A stretch of DNA of 64,000 bases from JADJSS01 sp964490845 (GTDB taxonomy: Bacteria; Bacteroidota; Bacteroidia; Chitinophagales; JADIYW01), in assembly GCA_964490845.1 (NCBI GenBank), contig CAZBED010000002.1, forward strand, positions 372,001-436,000, in the 5' to 3' direction. Position 1 is the stretch's first letter. Every line of letters begins with the position of its first letter. Positions 8,139 through 16,175 of the stretch are shown in pieces. Below the pieces are notes generated by a model. It was not told the DNA's origin, made no database searches, and saw only the letters and a list, made by a program, of their open reading frames with translations. A program made the position numbers and the translations under genes.

Positions 8139-8660
8139 ATGTCAAAAGTAAAAGAAAATAAAGTTAGAGCAGCTGCTGAACTGGAGTTGAAAGAAAAAGT
8201 AGTAGGTATCCAACGGGTGGCGAAAGTAACCAAAGGGGGCCGTACATTCAGCTTTTCAGCATTGGTAGTGGTTGGCGATGGCAACGGTACGGTTGGACAC
8301 GGTTTGGGAAAAGCCCGTGAGGTGCAGGAAGCTATACAGAAAGGTATTGATGACGCTAAGAAAAATCTGGTGAAAGTGCCTATCTTAAAGGGAACCATTC
8401 CTCATGACCAGTTAGCGGAGTTCGACGGTGCAAAGGTATTAATTAAACCTGCCTCACATGGTACAGGGGTAATCGCCGGAGGCTCTATGCGTGCTGTATT
8501 GGAAAGCGCCGGTGTACATGACGTATTGGCGAAATCATTAGGTTCTGCCAATCCGCACAACGTTGTAAAAGCAACCATTCACGCATTAACCTTATTAAGA
8601 GATCCGTTCCGCGTATCAAAAGACAGAGGAATCAAATTGTCTAAAGTATTTAACGGTTAA
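8139..8660 (+). CDS. rpsE: 30S ribosomal protein S5
   Basis: 173 residues. The double-stranded-RNA-binding-like N-terminal domain has RVAKVTKGGRTFSFSALVVVG, and the C-terminal domain has GTGVIAGGSMRAVLESAGV. S5 helps maintain decoding accuracy and forms the mRNA entry site with S3 and S4. It ends 5 bp before rpmD. Confidence 0.97.
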   Translation: MSKVKENKVRAAAELELKEKVVGIQRVAKVTKGGRTFSFSALVVVGDGNGTVGHGLGKAREVQEAIQKGIDDAKKNLVKVPILKGTIPHDQLAEFDGAKVLIKPASHGTGVIAGGSMRAVLESAGVHDVLAKSLGSANPHNVVKATIHALTLLRDPFRVSKDRGIKLSKVFNG

Positions 8661-8665
8661 GAATT

Positions 8666-8845
8666 ATGGCTAAGATAAAAATTACGCAGGTAAAAAGTAC
8701 CATCGACAGAAGTCAACGACAAAAAGATACCATCAAAGCATTAGGTATTCAAAAAGTAAACAGAAGCGTTGAGAAAGAAGCTACACCGCAGGTATTGGGG
8801 ATGGTGGCAAAAGTAAAACATTTAGTAACGGTAGAAAATATCTAA
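8666..8845 (+). CDS. rpmD: 50S ribosomal protein L30
   Basis: 59 residues, read directly between rpsE and rplO. The protein begins MAKIKITQVKSTIDRSQ and contains DTIKALGIQKVNRSV, which matches L30 (Ile/Lys-rich beta strand, then helix). It is 5 bp after rpsE and 3 bp before rplO. Its position S5-L30-L15 is the expected one, so the call is firm despite the small size. Confidence 0.95.
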   Translation: MAKIKITQVKSTIDRSQRQKDTIKALGIQKVNRSVEKEATPQVLGMVAKVKHLVTVENI

Positions 8846-8848
8846 TCA

Positions 8849-9304
8849 ATGAGTATCAGTTTAAGTAACTTAAAACCGGCTAAAGGCGCTACAAAAGTGC
8901 GCAAACGTATCGCACGTGGTCAGGGTTCAGGTTCAGGCGGAACAGCCGGCAAAGGACATAAAGGGGCAAAATCCCGTTCCGGGTATAAATCAAAAAGAGG
9001 TTTTGAAGGTGGTCAAATGCCACTGCAACGCCGGATTCCAAAACGCGGATTTAAAAATCCGAACAGAGTGGAGTTCAGAACAATCAACCTGGCAGAATTA
9101 CAGGCATTGGCGGAAAAAAACAATATCACGGAATTTAACTTTGAAACGTACAGAACATTGAAGCTGGTGAAAAACAGCGACAAGGTAAAGGTGCTGGGAA
9201 ATGGTGAATTGAAAGGCGCTTACAAAGTATCCGCTCACGCATTCAGTGATAAAGCAAAAGAAGCAATTGAAAAAAATAGTGGAACAGCCACAGTTATAGC
9301 ATAA
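8849..9304 (+). CDS. rplO: 50S ribosomal protein L15
   Basis: 151 residues. The glycine-rich N-terminus KRIARGQGSGSGGTAGKGHKG and GGQMPLQRRIPKRGF are L15 hallmarks; L15 is a late-assembly protein of the 50S subunit. It precedes secY by 7 bp, as in most bacteria. Confidence 0.97.
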   Translation: MSISLSNLKPAKGATKVRKRIARGQGSGSGGTAGKGHKGAKSRSGYKSKRGFEGGQMPLQRRIPKRGFKNPNRVEFRTINLAELQALAEKNNITEFNFETYRTLKLVKNSDKVKVLGNGELKGAYKVSAHAFSDKAKEAIEKNSGTATVIA

Positions 9305-9311
9305 TCAGCCT

Positions 9312-10643
9312 ATGAAACAATTTTTCGATACCCTAAGAAATATCTTTGCGATAGAAGACTTAAGAAAGAGAATTTTCTTGACCTTAGGCCTTATCTTCAT
9401 TTATCGTTTAGGTTGTTTCGTAGTTATTCCGGGCGTTGACCCCACCAAGATTTCAAGCGAAGGAGCAAAAGGAATCTTTCAGATTTTTGACTTATTCGCC
9501 GGCGGAGCTTTTACCAAAGCTTCTGTTTTCGCATTAGGGATTATGCCCTATATTTCTACATCTATCGTTATGCAGCTTTTAACGCTGGCAGTGCCTTATT
9601 TTCAGAAATTACAGAAAGAAGGCGAAAGCGGCAGAAAGAAAATCACTCAGTTTACGAGATATGGAACAGTAGTGGTTACCGCGTTTCAGGGATTCGCATA
9701 CGTAAAATTCTTACAATCCCAGGGAATCGTTTCACCACAGGTATCTTTATGGCTGTTTTCTCTTTCTACGATGATAATCCTGATTGCAGGTACCATCTTT
9801 GTAATGTGGCTGGGTGAGCAGATTCAGGAAAGAGGATTGGGTAACGGTACTTCCATTATTATCATGTCCAACATTATATCCAGGCTGCCGGCCTCTTTTT
9901 GGGCGGAAGTAAAATCCAGGGCTACAACTGGAAGCGGTATATTAATGCTGGTATTGGAATTGGTAATTCTGGCGGTAGTGGTTATCGGAACAATTATGCT
10001 GATTCAGGCTATCCGGAAAGTGCCGCTGAGCTATGCCAAGCAAATGTCAGGTGGCAATAATGCCTACACGCAACGCAGAGGTTTCTTACCGCTGAAAGTG
10101 AATATTGCAGGGGTAATGCCTATTATTTTTGCTCAGGCATTCTTGTTTATTCCGGGTACAATAGCCCAATTATTTCCGGACAGTTCGGCTTCCGGTTTTT
10201 TAAGACAAATTACAGACTTCACCTCATTGCCGTATAATATCATTATGTTCTTAATGGTGGTTTTATTTACATATTTCTACACCGCCTTAATTATGAATCC
10301 GGTGCAGATGGCGGATGATTTGAAAAGAAATAACGGGTTCATTCCTGGGGTAAAATCCGGGCCGAATACCGCTGAATATATTGATACGGTTTTGTCAAGA
10401 ATAACCTTACCGGGCTCCATTTTTCTTGGGTTAATCGCTATCATGCCTTCATTTGCTAAGATAATGGGTGTTAACAGCCAGTTTGCTTATTTCTTTGGCG
10501 GAACCTCATTGCTGATTCTGGTTTCTGTGGTATTGGATACCATGCAGCAAATCAATTCACATTTATTGAGCCGCCATTATGACGGATTAACGAAATCCGG
10601 TGCTAAAATCAGAGGCAGAAGTGCCTTAACAACCGAATATTAA
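9312..10643 (+). CDS. secY: Preprotein translocase subunit SecY
   Basis: 443 residues with about ten hydrophobic membrane segments. It is the protein-conducting channel of the Sec translocon. The plug/pore region FAGGAFTKASVFALGIMPYISTSIVMQLL and the cytosolic loop with GERGLGNG-like QERGLGNGTSIIIM are conserved. It is co-transcribed with spc ribosomal genes. The numerous lipoproteins and secreted proteins elsewhere in the window depend on this channel. Confidence 0.98.
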   Translation: MKQFFDTLRNIFAIEDLRKRIFLTLGLIFIYRLGCFVVIPGVDPTKISSEGAKGIFQIFDLFAGGAFTKASVFALGIMPYISTSIVMQLLTLAVPYFQKLQKEGESGRKKITQFTRYGTVVVTAFQGFAYVKFLQSQGIVSPQVSLWLFSLSTMIILIAGTIFVMWLGEQIQERGLGNGTSIIIMSNIISRLPASFWAEVKSRATTGSGILMLVLELVILAVVVIGTIMLIQAIRKVPLSYAKQMSGGNNAYTQRRGFLPLKVNIAGVMPIIFAQAFLFIPGTIAQLFPDSSASGFLRQITDFTSLPYNIIMFLMVVLFTYFYTALIMNPVQMADDLKRNNGFIPGVKSGPNTAEYIDTVLSRITLPGSIFLGLIAIMPSFAKIMGVNSQFAYFFGGTSLLILVSVVLDTMQQINSHLLSRHYDGLTKSGAKIRGRSALTTEY

Positions 10644-10659
10644 AAGTTCTAAAGGAGAC

Positions 10660-11460
10660 ATGATACATCTTAAAACTCCGGAAGAAATTGAATATATACG
10701 AAAGAGTTCTTTGTTAGTCAGCCAGACGCACGCACTTTTAGTTGAATACATAAGGCCGGGAGTGAAAACCTCCAGGCTGGATGAGATAGCGGAACAATTC
10801 ATCAGGGATAATGGAGGTACGCCTGCTTTTAAAGGATACCGGGGTTTTCCCGCCACTCTCTGCATTTCTATGAATGAGCAGGTGGTACATGGATTTCCGT
10901 CAGACAGGGAGATCAGAGAAGGCGATGTCCTCTCTATTGACTGTGGTGTGTGCAAAGATGAATTTTACGGCGATTCTGCCTTTACTTTCCCGATAGGGGA
11001 GATTTCGGCTGAAGTCAAAAAACTGTTGCAGGTTACCTTTAATTCGTTGTATCTCGGCATTGAAAAGGCGGTAGCCGGAAACAGGGTGGGCGATATCAGC
11101 TTTGCTATTCAGAAATATTGCGAAATTGACCATAAATATGGGGTAGTACGCGATTTAATTGGACACGGAGTGGGCAGAAACCTGCACGAAGAGCCGGATG
11201 TTCCCAACTACGGAAAGCGGGGAAAAGGGCCAATGTTGCAGGAAGGACTGGTGATTGCTATTGAACCAATGATAAACTTAGGTACTTATCAGGTACGTAC
11301 ATTACCCGATAAGTGGACGATAGTCACTAAAGACGGCAAACCGTCTGCTCATTTTGAGCATACGGTAGCGGTAAAACGCGGAAAAGCAGATGTACTTAGT
11401 GACCATAATTTAATATTCGAAGCCATAAAAAAGTCAGAATATATTAAGGATTTCAGATAA
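10660..11460 (+). CDS. map: Methionine aminopeptidase, type I
   Basis: 266 residues. It removes the initiator methionine from nascent proteins. The five metal ligands of the pita-bread fold are visible in order: Asp in SIDCGV, Asp in YGDSAFTF, His in GHGVGRNLHE, Glu in AIEPM and Glu in HFEHTVAV. The location between secY and infA is the usual one in Bacteroidota and many Gram-positives. It starts 16 bp after secY. Confidence 0.97.
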   Translation: MIHLKTPEEIEYIRKSSLLVSQTHALLVEYIRPGVKTSRLDEIAEQFIRDNGGTPAFKGYRGFPATLCISMNEQVVHGFPSDREIREGDVLSIDCGVCKDEFYGDSAFTFPIGEISAEVKKLLQVTFNSLYLGIEKAVAGNRVGDISFAIQKYCEIDHKYGVVRDLIGHGVGRNLHEEPDVPNYGKRGKGPMLQEGLVIAIEPMINLGTYQVRTLPDKWTIVTKDGKPSAHFEHTVAVKRGKADVLSDHNLIFEAIKKSEYIKDFR

Positions 11461-11467
11461 TTATTAC

Positions 11468-11475
11468 GATATTTG
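11468..11475 (+). promoter_or_regulatory. Possible internal promoter -7 box upstream of infA
   Basis: GATATTTG followed by CA resembles the Bacteroidota -7 box TAnnTTTG with G for T at the first position. The same extended word CGATATTTGCA recurs at 34466 and, on the minus strand, at 50923-50933. Its position 13 bp before the infA ATG would give a very short leader, so this is tentative. Confidence 0.3.
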
Positions 11476-11488
11476 CAATCCGAAAATT

Positions 11489-11707
11489 ATGGGTAAAACA
11501 GATTTAATAAAATTAGATGGTACGATCACGGAAGCTCTTTCTAACGCGATGTTTCGTGTTAAATTAGAAAACGGCCACGAAATTTTAGCTACAATATCCG
11601 GCAAAATGCGTATGAACTACATACGGATTCTCCCGGGCGACAAAGTCGCAGTTGAAATTTCTCCGTATGATCTCTCCAGGGGAAGAATAACATTTAGATA
11701 TAAATAA
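11489..11707 (+). CDS. infA: Translation initiation factor IF-1
   Basis: 72 residues, the exact size of IF-1, an S1/OB-fold protein that blocks the A site during initiation. The core MFRVKLENGHEILATISGKMRMNYIRILPGDKV is unmistakable. It sits between map and rpmJ. Confidence 0.98.
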   Translation: MGKTDLIKLDGTITEALSNAMFRVKLENGHEILATISGKMRMNYIRILPGDKVAVEISPYDLSRGRITFRYK

Positions 11708-11728
11708 TAAACTTAAAGAAGTACTACC

Positions 11729-11845
11729 ATGAAGGTAAAAGCATCTGTAAAGAAACGAAGCGAAGACTGCATCATTGTGCGCAGAAAGGGCAGAGTGTAT
11801 GTAATCAATAAAAAGAATCCAAAATTTAAACAACGACAAGGATAA
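11729..11845 (+). CDS. rpmJ: 50S ribosomal protein L36, zinc-free variant
   Basis: 38 residues, read directly between infA and rpsM. It begins MKVKASVKKRSEDC and ends KNPKFKQRQG, the full L36 frame. Of the four zinc ligands of the classical form (Cys11, Cys14, Cys27, His33), only Cys14 remains; positions 11, 27 and 33 are Ser, Asn and Phe. The protein is therefore the C-minus type that folds without zinc. It is 4 bp before rpsM. Confidence 0.95.
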   Translation: MKVKASVKKRSEDCIIVRRKGRVYVINKKNPKFKQRQG

Positions 11846-11849
11846 TACT

Positions 11850-12227
11850 ATGGCAAGAATATCAGGTATAGATCTTCCTAAAAACAAAAGAGGTTACATC
11901 GGATTAACCTACATCTACGGAATCGGCAGATCAACGGCAAAGTACATTTTAACATCAGCAGGTGTAGACCCTGAGAAAAAAGTACACGAATGGAATGACG
12001 ATGAAACAACTGCCATCCGTAACGTAATCAATGCGGAAGTTAAAGTAGAAGGCGCATTGCGTTCGGAGACTCAGTTAAACATCAAACGCCTGATGGATAT
12101 CGGTTCTTACAGAGGTATCCGTCACCGTAAAGGATTGCCGGTACGCGGACAAAGTACCAAACGTAACGCACGTACCCGCAAAGGTAAACGCAAGACGGTA
12201 GCAGGAAAGAAAAAAGTAACTAAATAA
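11850..12227 (+). CDS. rpsM: 30S ribosomal protein S13
   Basis: 125 residues. MARISGIDLPKNKRGYIGLTYIYGIG and SYRGIRHRKGLPVRGQSTKRNARTRKG are the conserved ends of S13, a head protein contacting P-site tRNA and forming bridges to the 50S subunit. It begins the alpha-operon segment rpsM-rpsK-rpsD-rpoA-rplQ. Confidence 0.98.
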   Translation: MARISGIDLPKNKRGYIGLTYIYGIGRSTAKYILTSAGVDPEKKVHEWNDDETTAIRNVINAEVKVEGALRSETQLNIKRLMDIGSYRGIRHRKGLPVRGQSTKRNARTRKGKRKTVAGKKKVTK

Positions 12228-12247
12228 TAAATTGTAAGTCTAAGTCA

Positions 12248-12640
12248 ATGGCAACAGCAACAAAAAAGACAACAAAGAAGAGAGTGGTGAAAGTAGAAGC
12301 CGAAGGCTATGCTTATATTAAAGCTACTTTCAATAATATCATCATCTCTTATACCAACAAAAGCGGACAGGTGATTTCATGGTCCAGCGCCGGAAAATGC
12401 GGTTTCAGAGGTTCTAAAAAGAGCACTCCGTACGCGGCGCAGATGGCGGCACAGGATGCAGGCCAGAAAGCCTATGAAGCGGGTTTGAGAAGAGTGGAAG
12501 TATTTGTGAAAGGACCGGGCGGCGGCAGAGAGTCTGCTATCCGTACCATCGGAAATGCCGGTATCGAAGTAACTGTCATTCGTGACGTGACTCCTCTACC
12601 ACACAACGGATGTCGTCCACCAAAAAGAAGAAGAGTATAA
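12248..12640 (+). CDS. rpsK: 30S ribosomal protein S11
   Basis: 130 residues. The conserved S11 segments NNIIISYTNKSGQVISWSSAGKCGFRGSKKSTPYAAQ and the C-terminal DVTPLPHNGCRPPKRRRV are present. S11 lies on the 30S platform at the E site. The N-terminus is a short basic extension (TKKTTKKRVVKV). Confidence 0.98.
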   Translation: MATATKKTTKKRVVKVEAEGYAYIKATFNNIIISYTNKSGQVISWSSAGKCGFRGSKKSTPYAAQMAAQDAGQKAYEAGLRRVEVFVKGPGGGRESAIRTIGNAGIEVTVIRDVTPLPHNGCRPPKRRRV

Positions 12641-12669
12641 AGCAATAGATTAAAAAAGAAACAGAAAAA

Positions 12670-12704
12670 AATCTGAATTCTTAAATCTAAAATTATAAAT
12701 AACA
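12670..12704. repeat. Degenerate AT-rich heptamer array before rpsD
   Basis: Five consecutive 7-bp units starting AATCTGA, ATTCTTA and AATCTAA fill the gap up to the base before the rpsD ATG. The units agree at about four to five of seven positions. The array is weaker than those at 4149 and 21018, and part of the match could come from AT-richness. Confidence 0.45.
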
Positions 12705-13313
12705 ATGGCAAGATATACAGGTCCTCGTACTAAAAAATCAAGAAGTTTCGGAGAAGCTATCTACGGATACGATAAAGCTTTTGAAAAAAGAAAATATGCT
12801 CCGGGACAACATGGCAACTCCAGAAAACGTTCAACAAAATCAGAGTATGCTGTTCAGTTGAAAGAAAAACAAAAAGCAAAATACACGTATGGTGTGCTGG
12901 AAAGACAGTTCTACAAAACGTTTGAAGAAGCTGCCCGTAAACACGGTGTTACCGGGGAGAACTTACTGCGTTTACTCGAACAACGTCTGGACAACACAGT
13001 ATATCGTTTGGGATTTGCACCTACCAGAAGCGCAGCACGTCAGTTGGTGAGCCACAAACATATCACCGTTAACGGAAGAATCGTTAATATCCCTTCTGCA
13101 ACGGTGAAACTGGGTGATGTGGTAAGTATCCGAGAAAAATCCAAGGAACTGGATATCGTTCAGGATACCCTGAAATCAGGCAGAGTAAAAAAGTACGGAT
13201 GGCTGGAATTAAATACAGAAAAACTGGAAGGTAAGTATGTGGAAATTCCAAACAGAGACCAGATACCTGAGACGATTAAAGAACAGTTGATTGTCGAATT
13301 GTATTCTAAATAA
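12705..13313 (+). CDS. rpsD: 30S ribosomal protein S4
   Basis: 202 residues. MARYTGPRTKKSR at the start and the S4 RNA-binding domain with LDNTVYRLGFAPTRSAARQLVSHKHITVNG (about residues 94-125) identify it. S4 nucleates 30S assembly and in other bacteria represses the alpha operon. The zinc-binding N-terminus of some S4 proteins is absent. Confidence 0.98.
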   Translation: MARYTGPRTKKSRSFGEAIYGYDKAFEKRKYAPGQHGNSRKRSTKSEYAVQLKEKQKAKYTYGVLERQFYKTFEEAARKHGVTGENLLRLLEQRLDNTVYRLGFAPTRSAARQLVSHKHITVNGRIVNIPSATVKLGDVVSIREKSKELDIVQDTLKSGRVKKYGWLELNTEKLEGKYVEIPNRDQIPETIKEQLIVELYSK

Positions 13314-13326
13314 TAAATTGGGTGAG

Positions 13327-13345
13327 GTGCGCCAGCAGGCTGCGC
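13327..13345 (+). promoter_or_regulatory. GC-rich hairpin between rpsD and rpoA
   Basis: GTGCGCC (13327-13333) can pair with GGCTGCGC (13338-13345) with one bulged T and the tetraloop AGCA. It stands out as GC-rich in an AT-rich 68-bp gap and lies 37 bp before the rpoA ATG. There is no immediate T-run, so it is more likely an mRNA structure or processing site than a terminator. Its function is unknown. Confidence 0.35.
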
Positions 13346-13381
13346 TCATTCATTTTTCATCATCAAAAATAAACTTAAAAT

Positions 13382-14377
13382 ATGGCTATTTTATCGTTTC
13401 AAAAACCGGATAAGATTCTTTTACAGAAAGCAACCGACTTCGAAGGAACCTTTGAATTCGCACCGCTCGAACCAGGTTTTGGAAATACCATTGGTAACGC
13501 ACTCCGCAGAGTGTTGTTATCTTCATTAGAAGGATACGCTATCACAGCTATCAAGATTGCCGGTGTCAATCACGAATTCTCCACCATCAAGGGCGTTATC
13601 GAAGATGTAACGGAAATCGTACTGAACATCAAACAAGTTCGATTAAAAAGAGTATTGCAGGATGCGGATGCCGGATTTGAAAAAATCTATATCTCCCTAA
13701 AAAATAAAGAACAATTCACAGCAGGCGATATCGAAGCGCATACCAATGTGTTCGCGGTAACGAATCCTGAACTGGTGATTTGCAACATGGAAAAAAATGT
13801 TCAGATTGAACTGGAAATTTCCATAGGCAAAGGAAGAGGTTATGTGGCTGCTGAAGAGCATTACGTAGACAATTCCATCGTTGGTCTGATTCCGGTAGAT
13901 TCTATTTATACGCCTATCAAGAATGTCCGCTACAAGATTGAAAATACACGTGTGGAGCAACGTACGGATTTTGAAAAGTTAATCATCGACGTAAAAACAG
14001 ACGGTACCATCCATCCGGAAGATGCCGTAAAAGAAGCCGCTAAAATCCTGATTCAACACCTGATGCTGGTATCGGATGAAAACATTACGTTTGATTCTGA
14101 AGAAAAAGGTCAGGAAGAAGTAGTGGATGAACATATCCTGCACATGCGTAAGATTTTGAAAACACCTCTGGAAGATTTAGATTTATCCGTTCGTGCATAC
14201 AACTGTTTAAAAGCGGCTAAAATCAACTCTTTGTCAGAATTGGTTCAGTACGATACCAATGAGTTGTTGAAATTCAGAAATTTCGGGCGTAAATCATTAG
14301 TGGAAATCGAAGAGCTGATTATCGAAAAAGGAATGCACTTCGGTATGGATTTGTCAAAATATAAATTAGACGACTAA
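13382..14377 (+). CDS. rpoA: RNA polymerase subunit alpha
   Basis: 331 residues with both domains. The N-terminal dimerisation domain has EPGFGNTIGNALRRVLLSSLEGYAI near residues 30-57, and the C-terminal DNA/activator-binding domain (about residues 250-331) has DLDLSVRAYNCLKAAKINSLSELV and FRNFGRKSLVEIEELI. It is flanked by a hairpin-containing gap upstream and a heptamer-containing gap downstream. Confidence 0.98.
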   Translation: MAILSFQKPDKILLQKATDFEGTFEFAPLEPGFGNTIGNALRRVLLSSLEGYAITAIKIAGVNHEFSTIKGVIEDVTEIVLNIKQVRLKRVLQDADAGFEKIYISLKNKEQFTAGDIEAHTNVFAVTNPELVICNMEKNVQIELEISIGKGRGYVAAEEHYVDNSIVGLIPVDSIYTPIKNVRYKIENTRVEQRTDFEKLIIDVKTDGTIHPEDAVKEAAKILIQHLMLVSDENITFDSEEKGQEEVVDEHILHMRKILKTPLEDLDLSVRAYNCLKAAKINSLSELVQYDTNELLKFRNFGRKSLVEIEELIIEKGMHFGMDLSKYKLDD

Positions 14378-14407
14378 AAATTAAATTTAAGTAGCGGGAG
14401 CCTTACA

Positions 14408-14435
14408 ACTCACTACTCATTACTCAATACTATTA
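14408..14435. repeat. Degenerate heptamer array between rpoA and rplQ
   Basis: Four 7-bp units run without gaps: ACTCACT, ACTCATT and ACTCAAT, then a diverged ACTATTA. The array occupies about half of the 62-bp gap and ends 4 bp before the rplQ ATG at 14440. The phase and the position just before a start codon match the arrays at 4149, 21018 and 22412. Confidence 0.8.
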
Positions 14436-14439
14436 AGAG

Positions 14440-14976
14440 ATGAGACACGGAAATAAAATAAATCACTTAGGCAGAAAATACGGGCACAGAGCAGCGTTGC
14501 TGAAAAATCTGTCTTCTGCATTATTCGTTCATAAACGAATCGAAACGACGATAGCTAAAGCTAAAGAACTGAGAGGGTATGCAGAGCCTTTAATTACAAA
14601 GGCAAAAGACAATACAACTCATTCCCGAAGAGAGGTGTTCAGCTACCTGCAGGACAAAGAAGCTACAAAAGAATTATTTGATGTAGTAGCTCCAAAAGTA
14701 GGAAACAGACCGGGCGGATATACCAGAATCGTTCGTTTGGGACAACGTTTAGGTGATGCTGCTGAAATGGCCATCATTGAGTTGGTAGATTTTAACGAAA
14801 CCTATAAACCAAAAGCGGAGAAAACTGCTGAGCCTAAGAAGAAAACACGTCGTGCGGGTGGTACGAAGAAAGCCGAAGCAGCTCAGGTGGTAGAGGAAAA
14901 AGCGGAAGAAGTGAAGGACGAAGTGGCAGCACCAGAAGAAACACCAGCACCGGTAGAAGAAAAAACGGAAGAATAG
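14440..14976 (+). CDS. rplQ: 50S ribosomal protein L17 with acidic C-terminal extension
   Basis: 178 residues. Residues 1 to about 120 are ordinary L17, beginning MRHGNKINHLGRKYGHRAALLKNL. The last 55 or so residues are a low-complexity tail: a lysine/arginine patch (PKKKTRRAGGTKKAE) followed by an acidic Glu/Ala/Pro stretch ending EEKTEE. Tails of this kind occur in other Bacteroidota L17 proteins. It is the last gene of the superoperon and is followed by a terminator. Confidence 0.96.
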   Translation: MRHGNKINHLGRKYGHRAALLKNLSSALFVHKRIETTIAKAKELRGYAEPLITKAKDNTTHSRREVFSYLQDKEATKELFDVVAPKVGNRPGGYTRIVRLGQRLGDAAEMAIIELVDFNETYKPKAEKTAEPKKKTRRAGGTKKAEAAQVVEEKAEEVKDEVAAPEETPAPVEEKTEE

Positions 14977-15001
14977 TAAATGATTTTTTCAACACATACA
15001 G

Positions 15002-15034
15002 AAGGATAGCATTATTTGCTATCCTTTTTTTTAT
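15002..15034 (+). terminator. Terminator of the ribosomal superoperon
   Basis: A perfect 10-bp stem, AAGGATAGCA (15002-15011) with TGCTATCCTT (15017-15026), has a 5-nt loop and is followed by a T-run. It lies 25 bp after the rplQ stop and 25 bp before carA, so it separates the two units. Confidence 0.9.
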
Positions 15035-15058
15035 TTTTATCGATCATAAAGCCATATT

Positions 15059-16150
15059 ATGCCTACCAACACACCAGCCATTTTGTTACTCGAAGACGGA
15101 ACCTCTTATGCGGGCTTTGCCTGCGGAAAAATAGGTACTGCCACCGGAGAGATTTGTTTCAATACCTCCATGACAGGCTATCAGGAATTATTCACAGACC
15201 CCAGTTATTTCGGGCAGTTGCTCATCAGCACTAATGTGCACGTCGGCAATTATGGAATTAAGAACAGTGAAGAAGAATCAGGACATATTCAGATTGCAGG
15301 CCTGATTTGCCGTGAATATACCAATAGCTTTTCCCGCAGGCAGGCTGACAGTTCCATTGAGGATTATTTTATCGAGAATAACCTCGTTGGAATTACCGGT
15401 ATAGACACCCGCGCAGTCGTTCGTCATGTGAGGGAGAAGGGCGCGATGAATGCCATTGTCTCTTCTGAAAATACGGATATTGGGTTTCTGAAAAACGAAC
15501 TGAAAAATGTCCCATCGATGGAAGGCCTGGAATTGTCTTCTAAAGTAACGACACAAGCGACATATATGATGGGGCAGCCGACGGCAAAATATAGAATTGC
15601 TGCATTGGATTTTGGTATAAAGAAAAACATCCTTCGCAATTTTGAAAACAGGGATTGTTATGTCAAAGTGTTTCCTGCAAGAACACCCTTTGCCGAGCTG
15701 AAAGATTTCCAGCCAAACGGCTATTTCATCTCTAACGGGCCCGGCGACCCGGCAGCCATGGATTATGCGGTGGAAACGGTGAAACAGATATTGGAAGAAG
15801 ATAAGCCGCTGTTCGGAATTTGTCTCGGAAATCAGTTACTGGCACGTGCGGTGGGGATTCCGACCTACAAATTACACCACGGCCATCGCGGCGGTAACCA
15901 TCCCGTCATCAATTTGAAAACGGGCAAATGTGAAATCACGACACAGAACCATGGCTTTGCGGTGGATATGGAAGCCTTAAAAAATTCCGATAAAGCCAGA
16001 TTAACTCACATTAATCTCAATGATAATTCTGTAGAGGGGCTGGAAATAGTTGGCAAAAAGGCGTTTTCGGTACAATATCATCCGGAAGCCGCACCCGGCC
16101 CGCACGACAGCCGATACCTCTTCGATGATTTTATGAAGATGATGGAGTAG
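15059..16150 (+). CDS. carA: Carbamoyl-phosphate synthase small subunit
   Basis: 363 residues, normal for the glutaminase subunit, which supplies ammonia to CarB for arginine and pyrimidine synthesis. The N-terminal domain has FNTSMTGYQE; the class I glutamine amidotransferase domain has the catalytic Cys in GICLGNQLL (about residue 259) and the His/Glu pair in VQYHPEAAPGP. carB is not in the window. The gene converges on the acyl-CoA dehydrogenase gene, with 25 bp between the stops. Confidence 0.97.
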   Translation: MPTNTPAILLLEDGTSYAGFACGKIGTATGEICFNTSMTGYQELFTDPSYFGQLLISTNVHVGNYGIKNSEEESGHIQIAGLICREYTNSFSRRQADSSIEDYFIENNLVGITGIDTRAVVRHVREKGAMNAIVSSENTDIGFLKNELKNVPSMEGLELSSKVTTQATYMMGQPTAKYRIAALDFGIKKNILRNFENRDCYVKVFPARTPFAELKDFQPNGYFISNGPGDPAAMDYAVETVKQILEEDKPLFGICLGNQLLARAVGIPTYKLHHGHRGGNHPVINLKTGKCEITTQNHGFAVDMEALKNSDKARLTHINLNDNSVEGLEIVGKKAFSVQYHPEAAPGPHDSRYLFDDFMKMME

Positions 16151-16175
16151 TATCAATATCAAATAAAAAGGGTGC

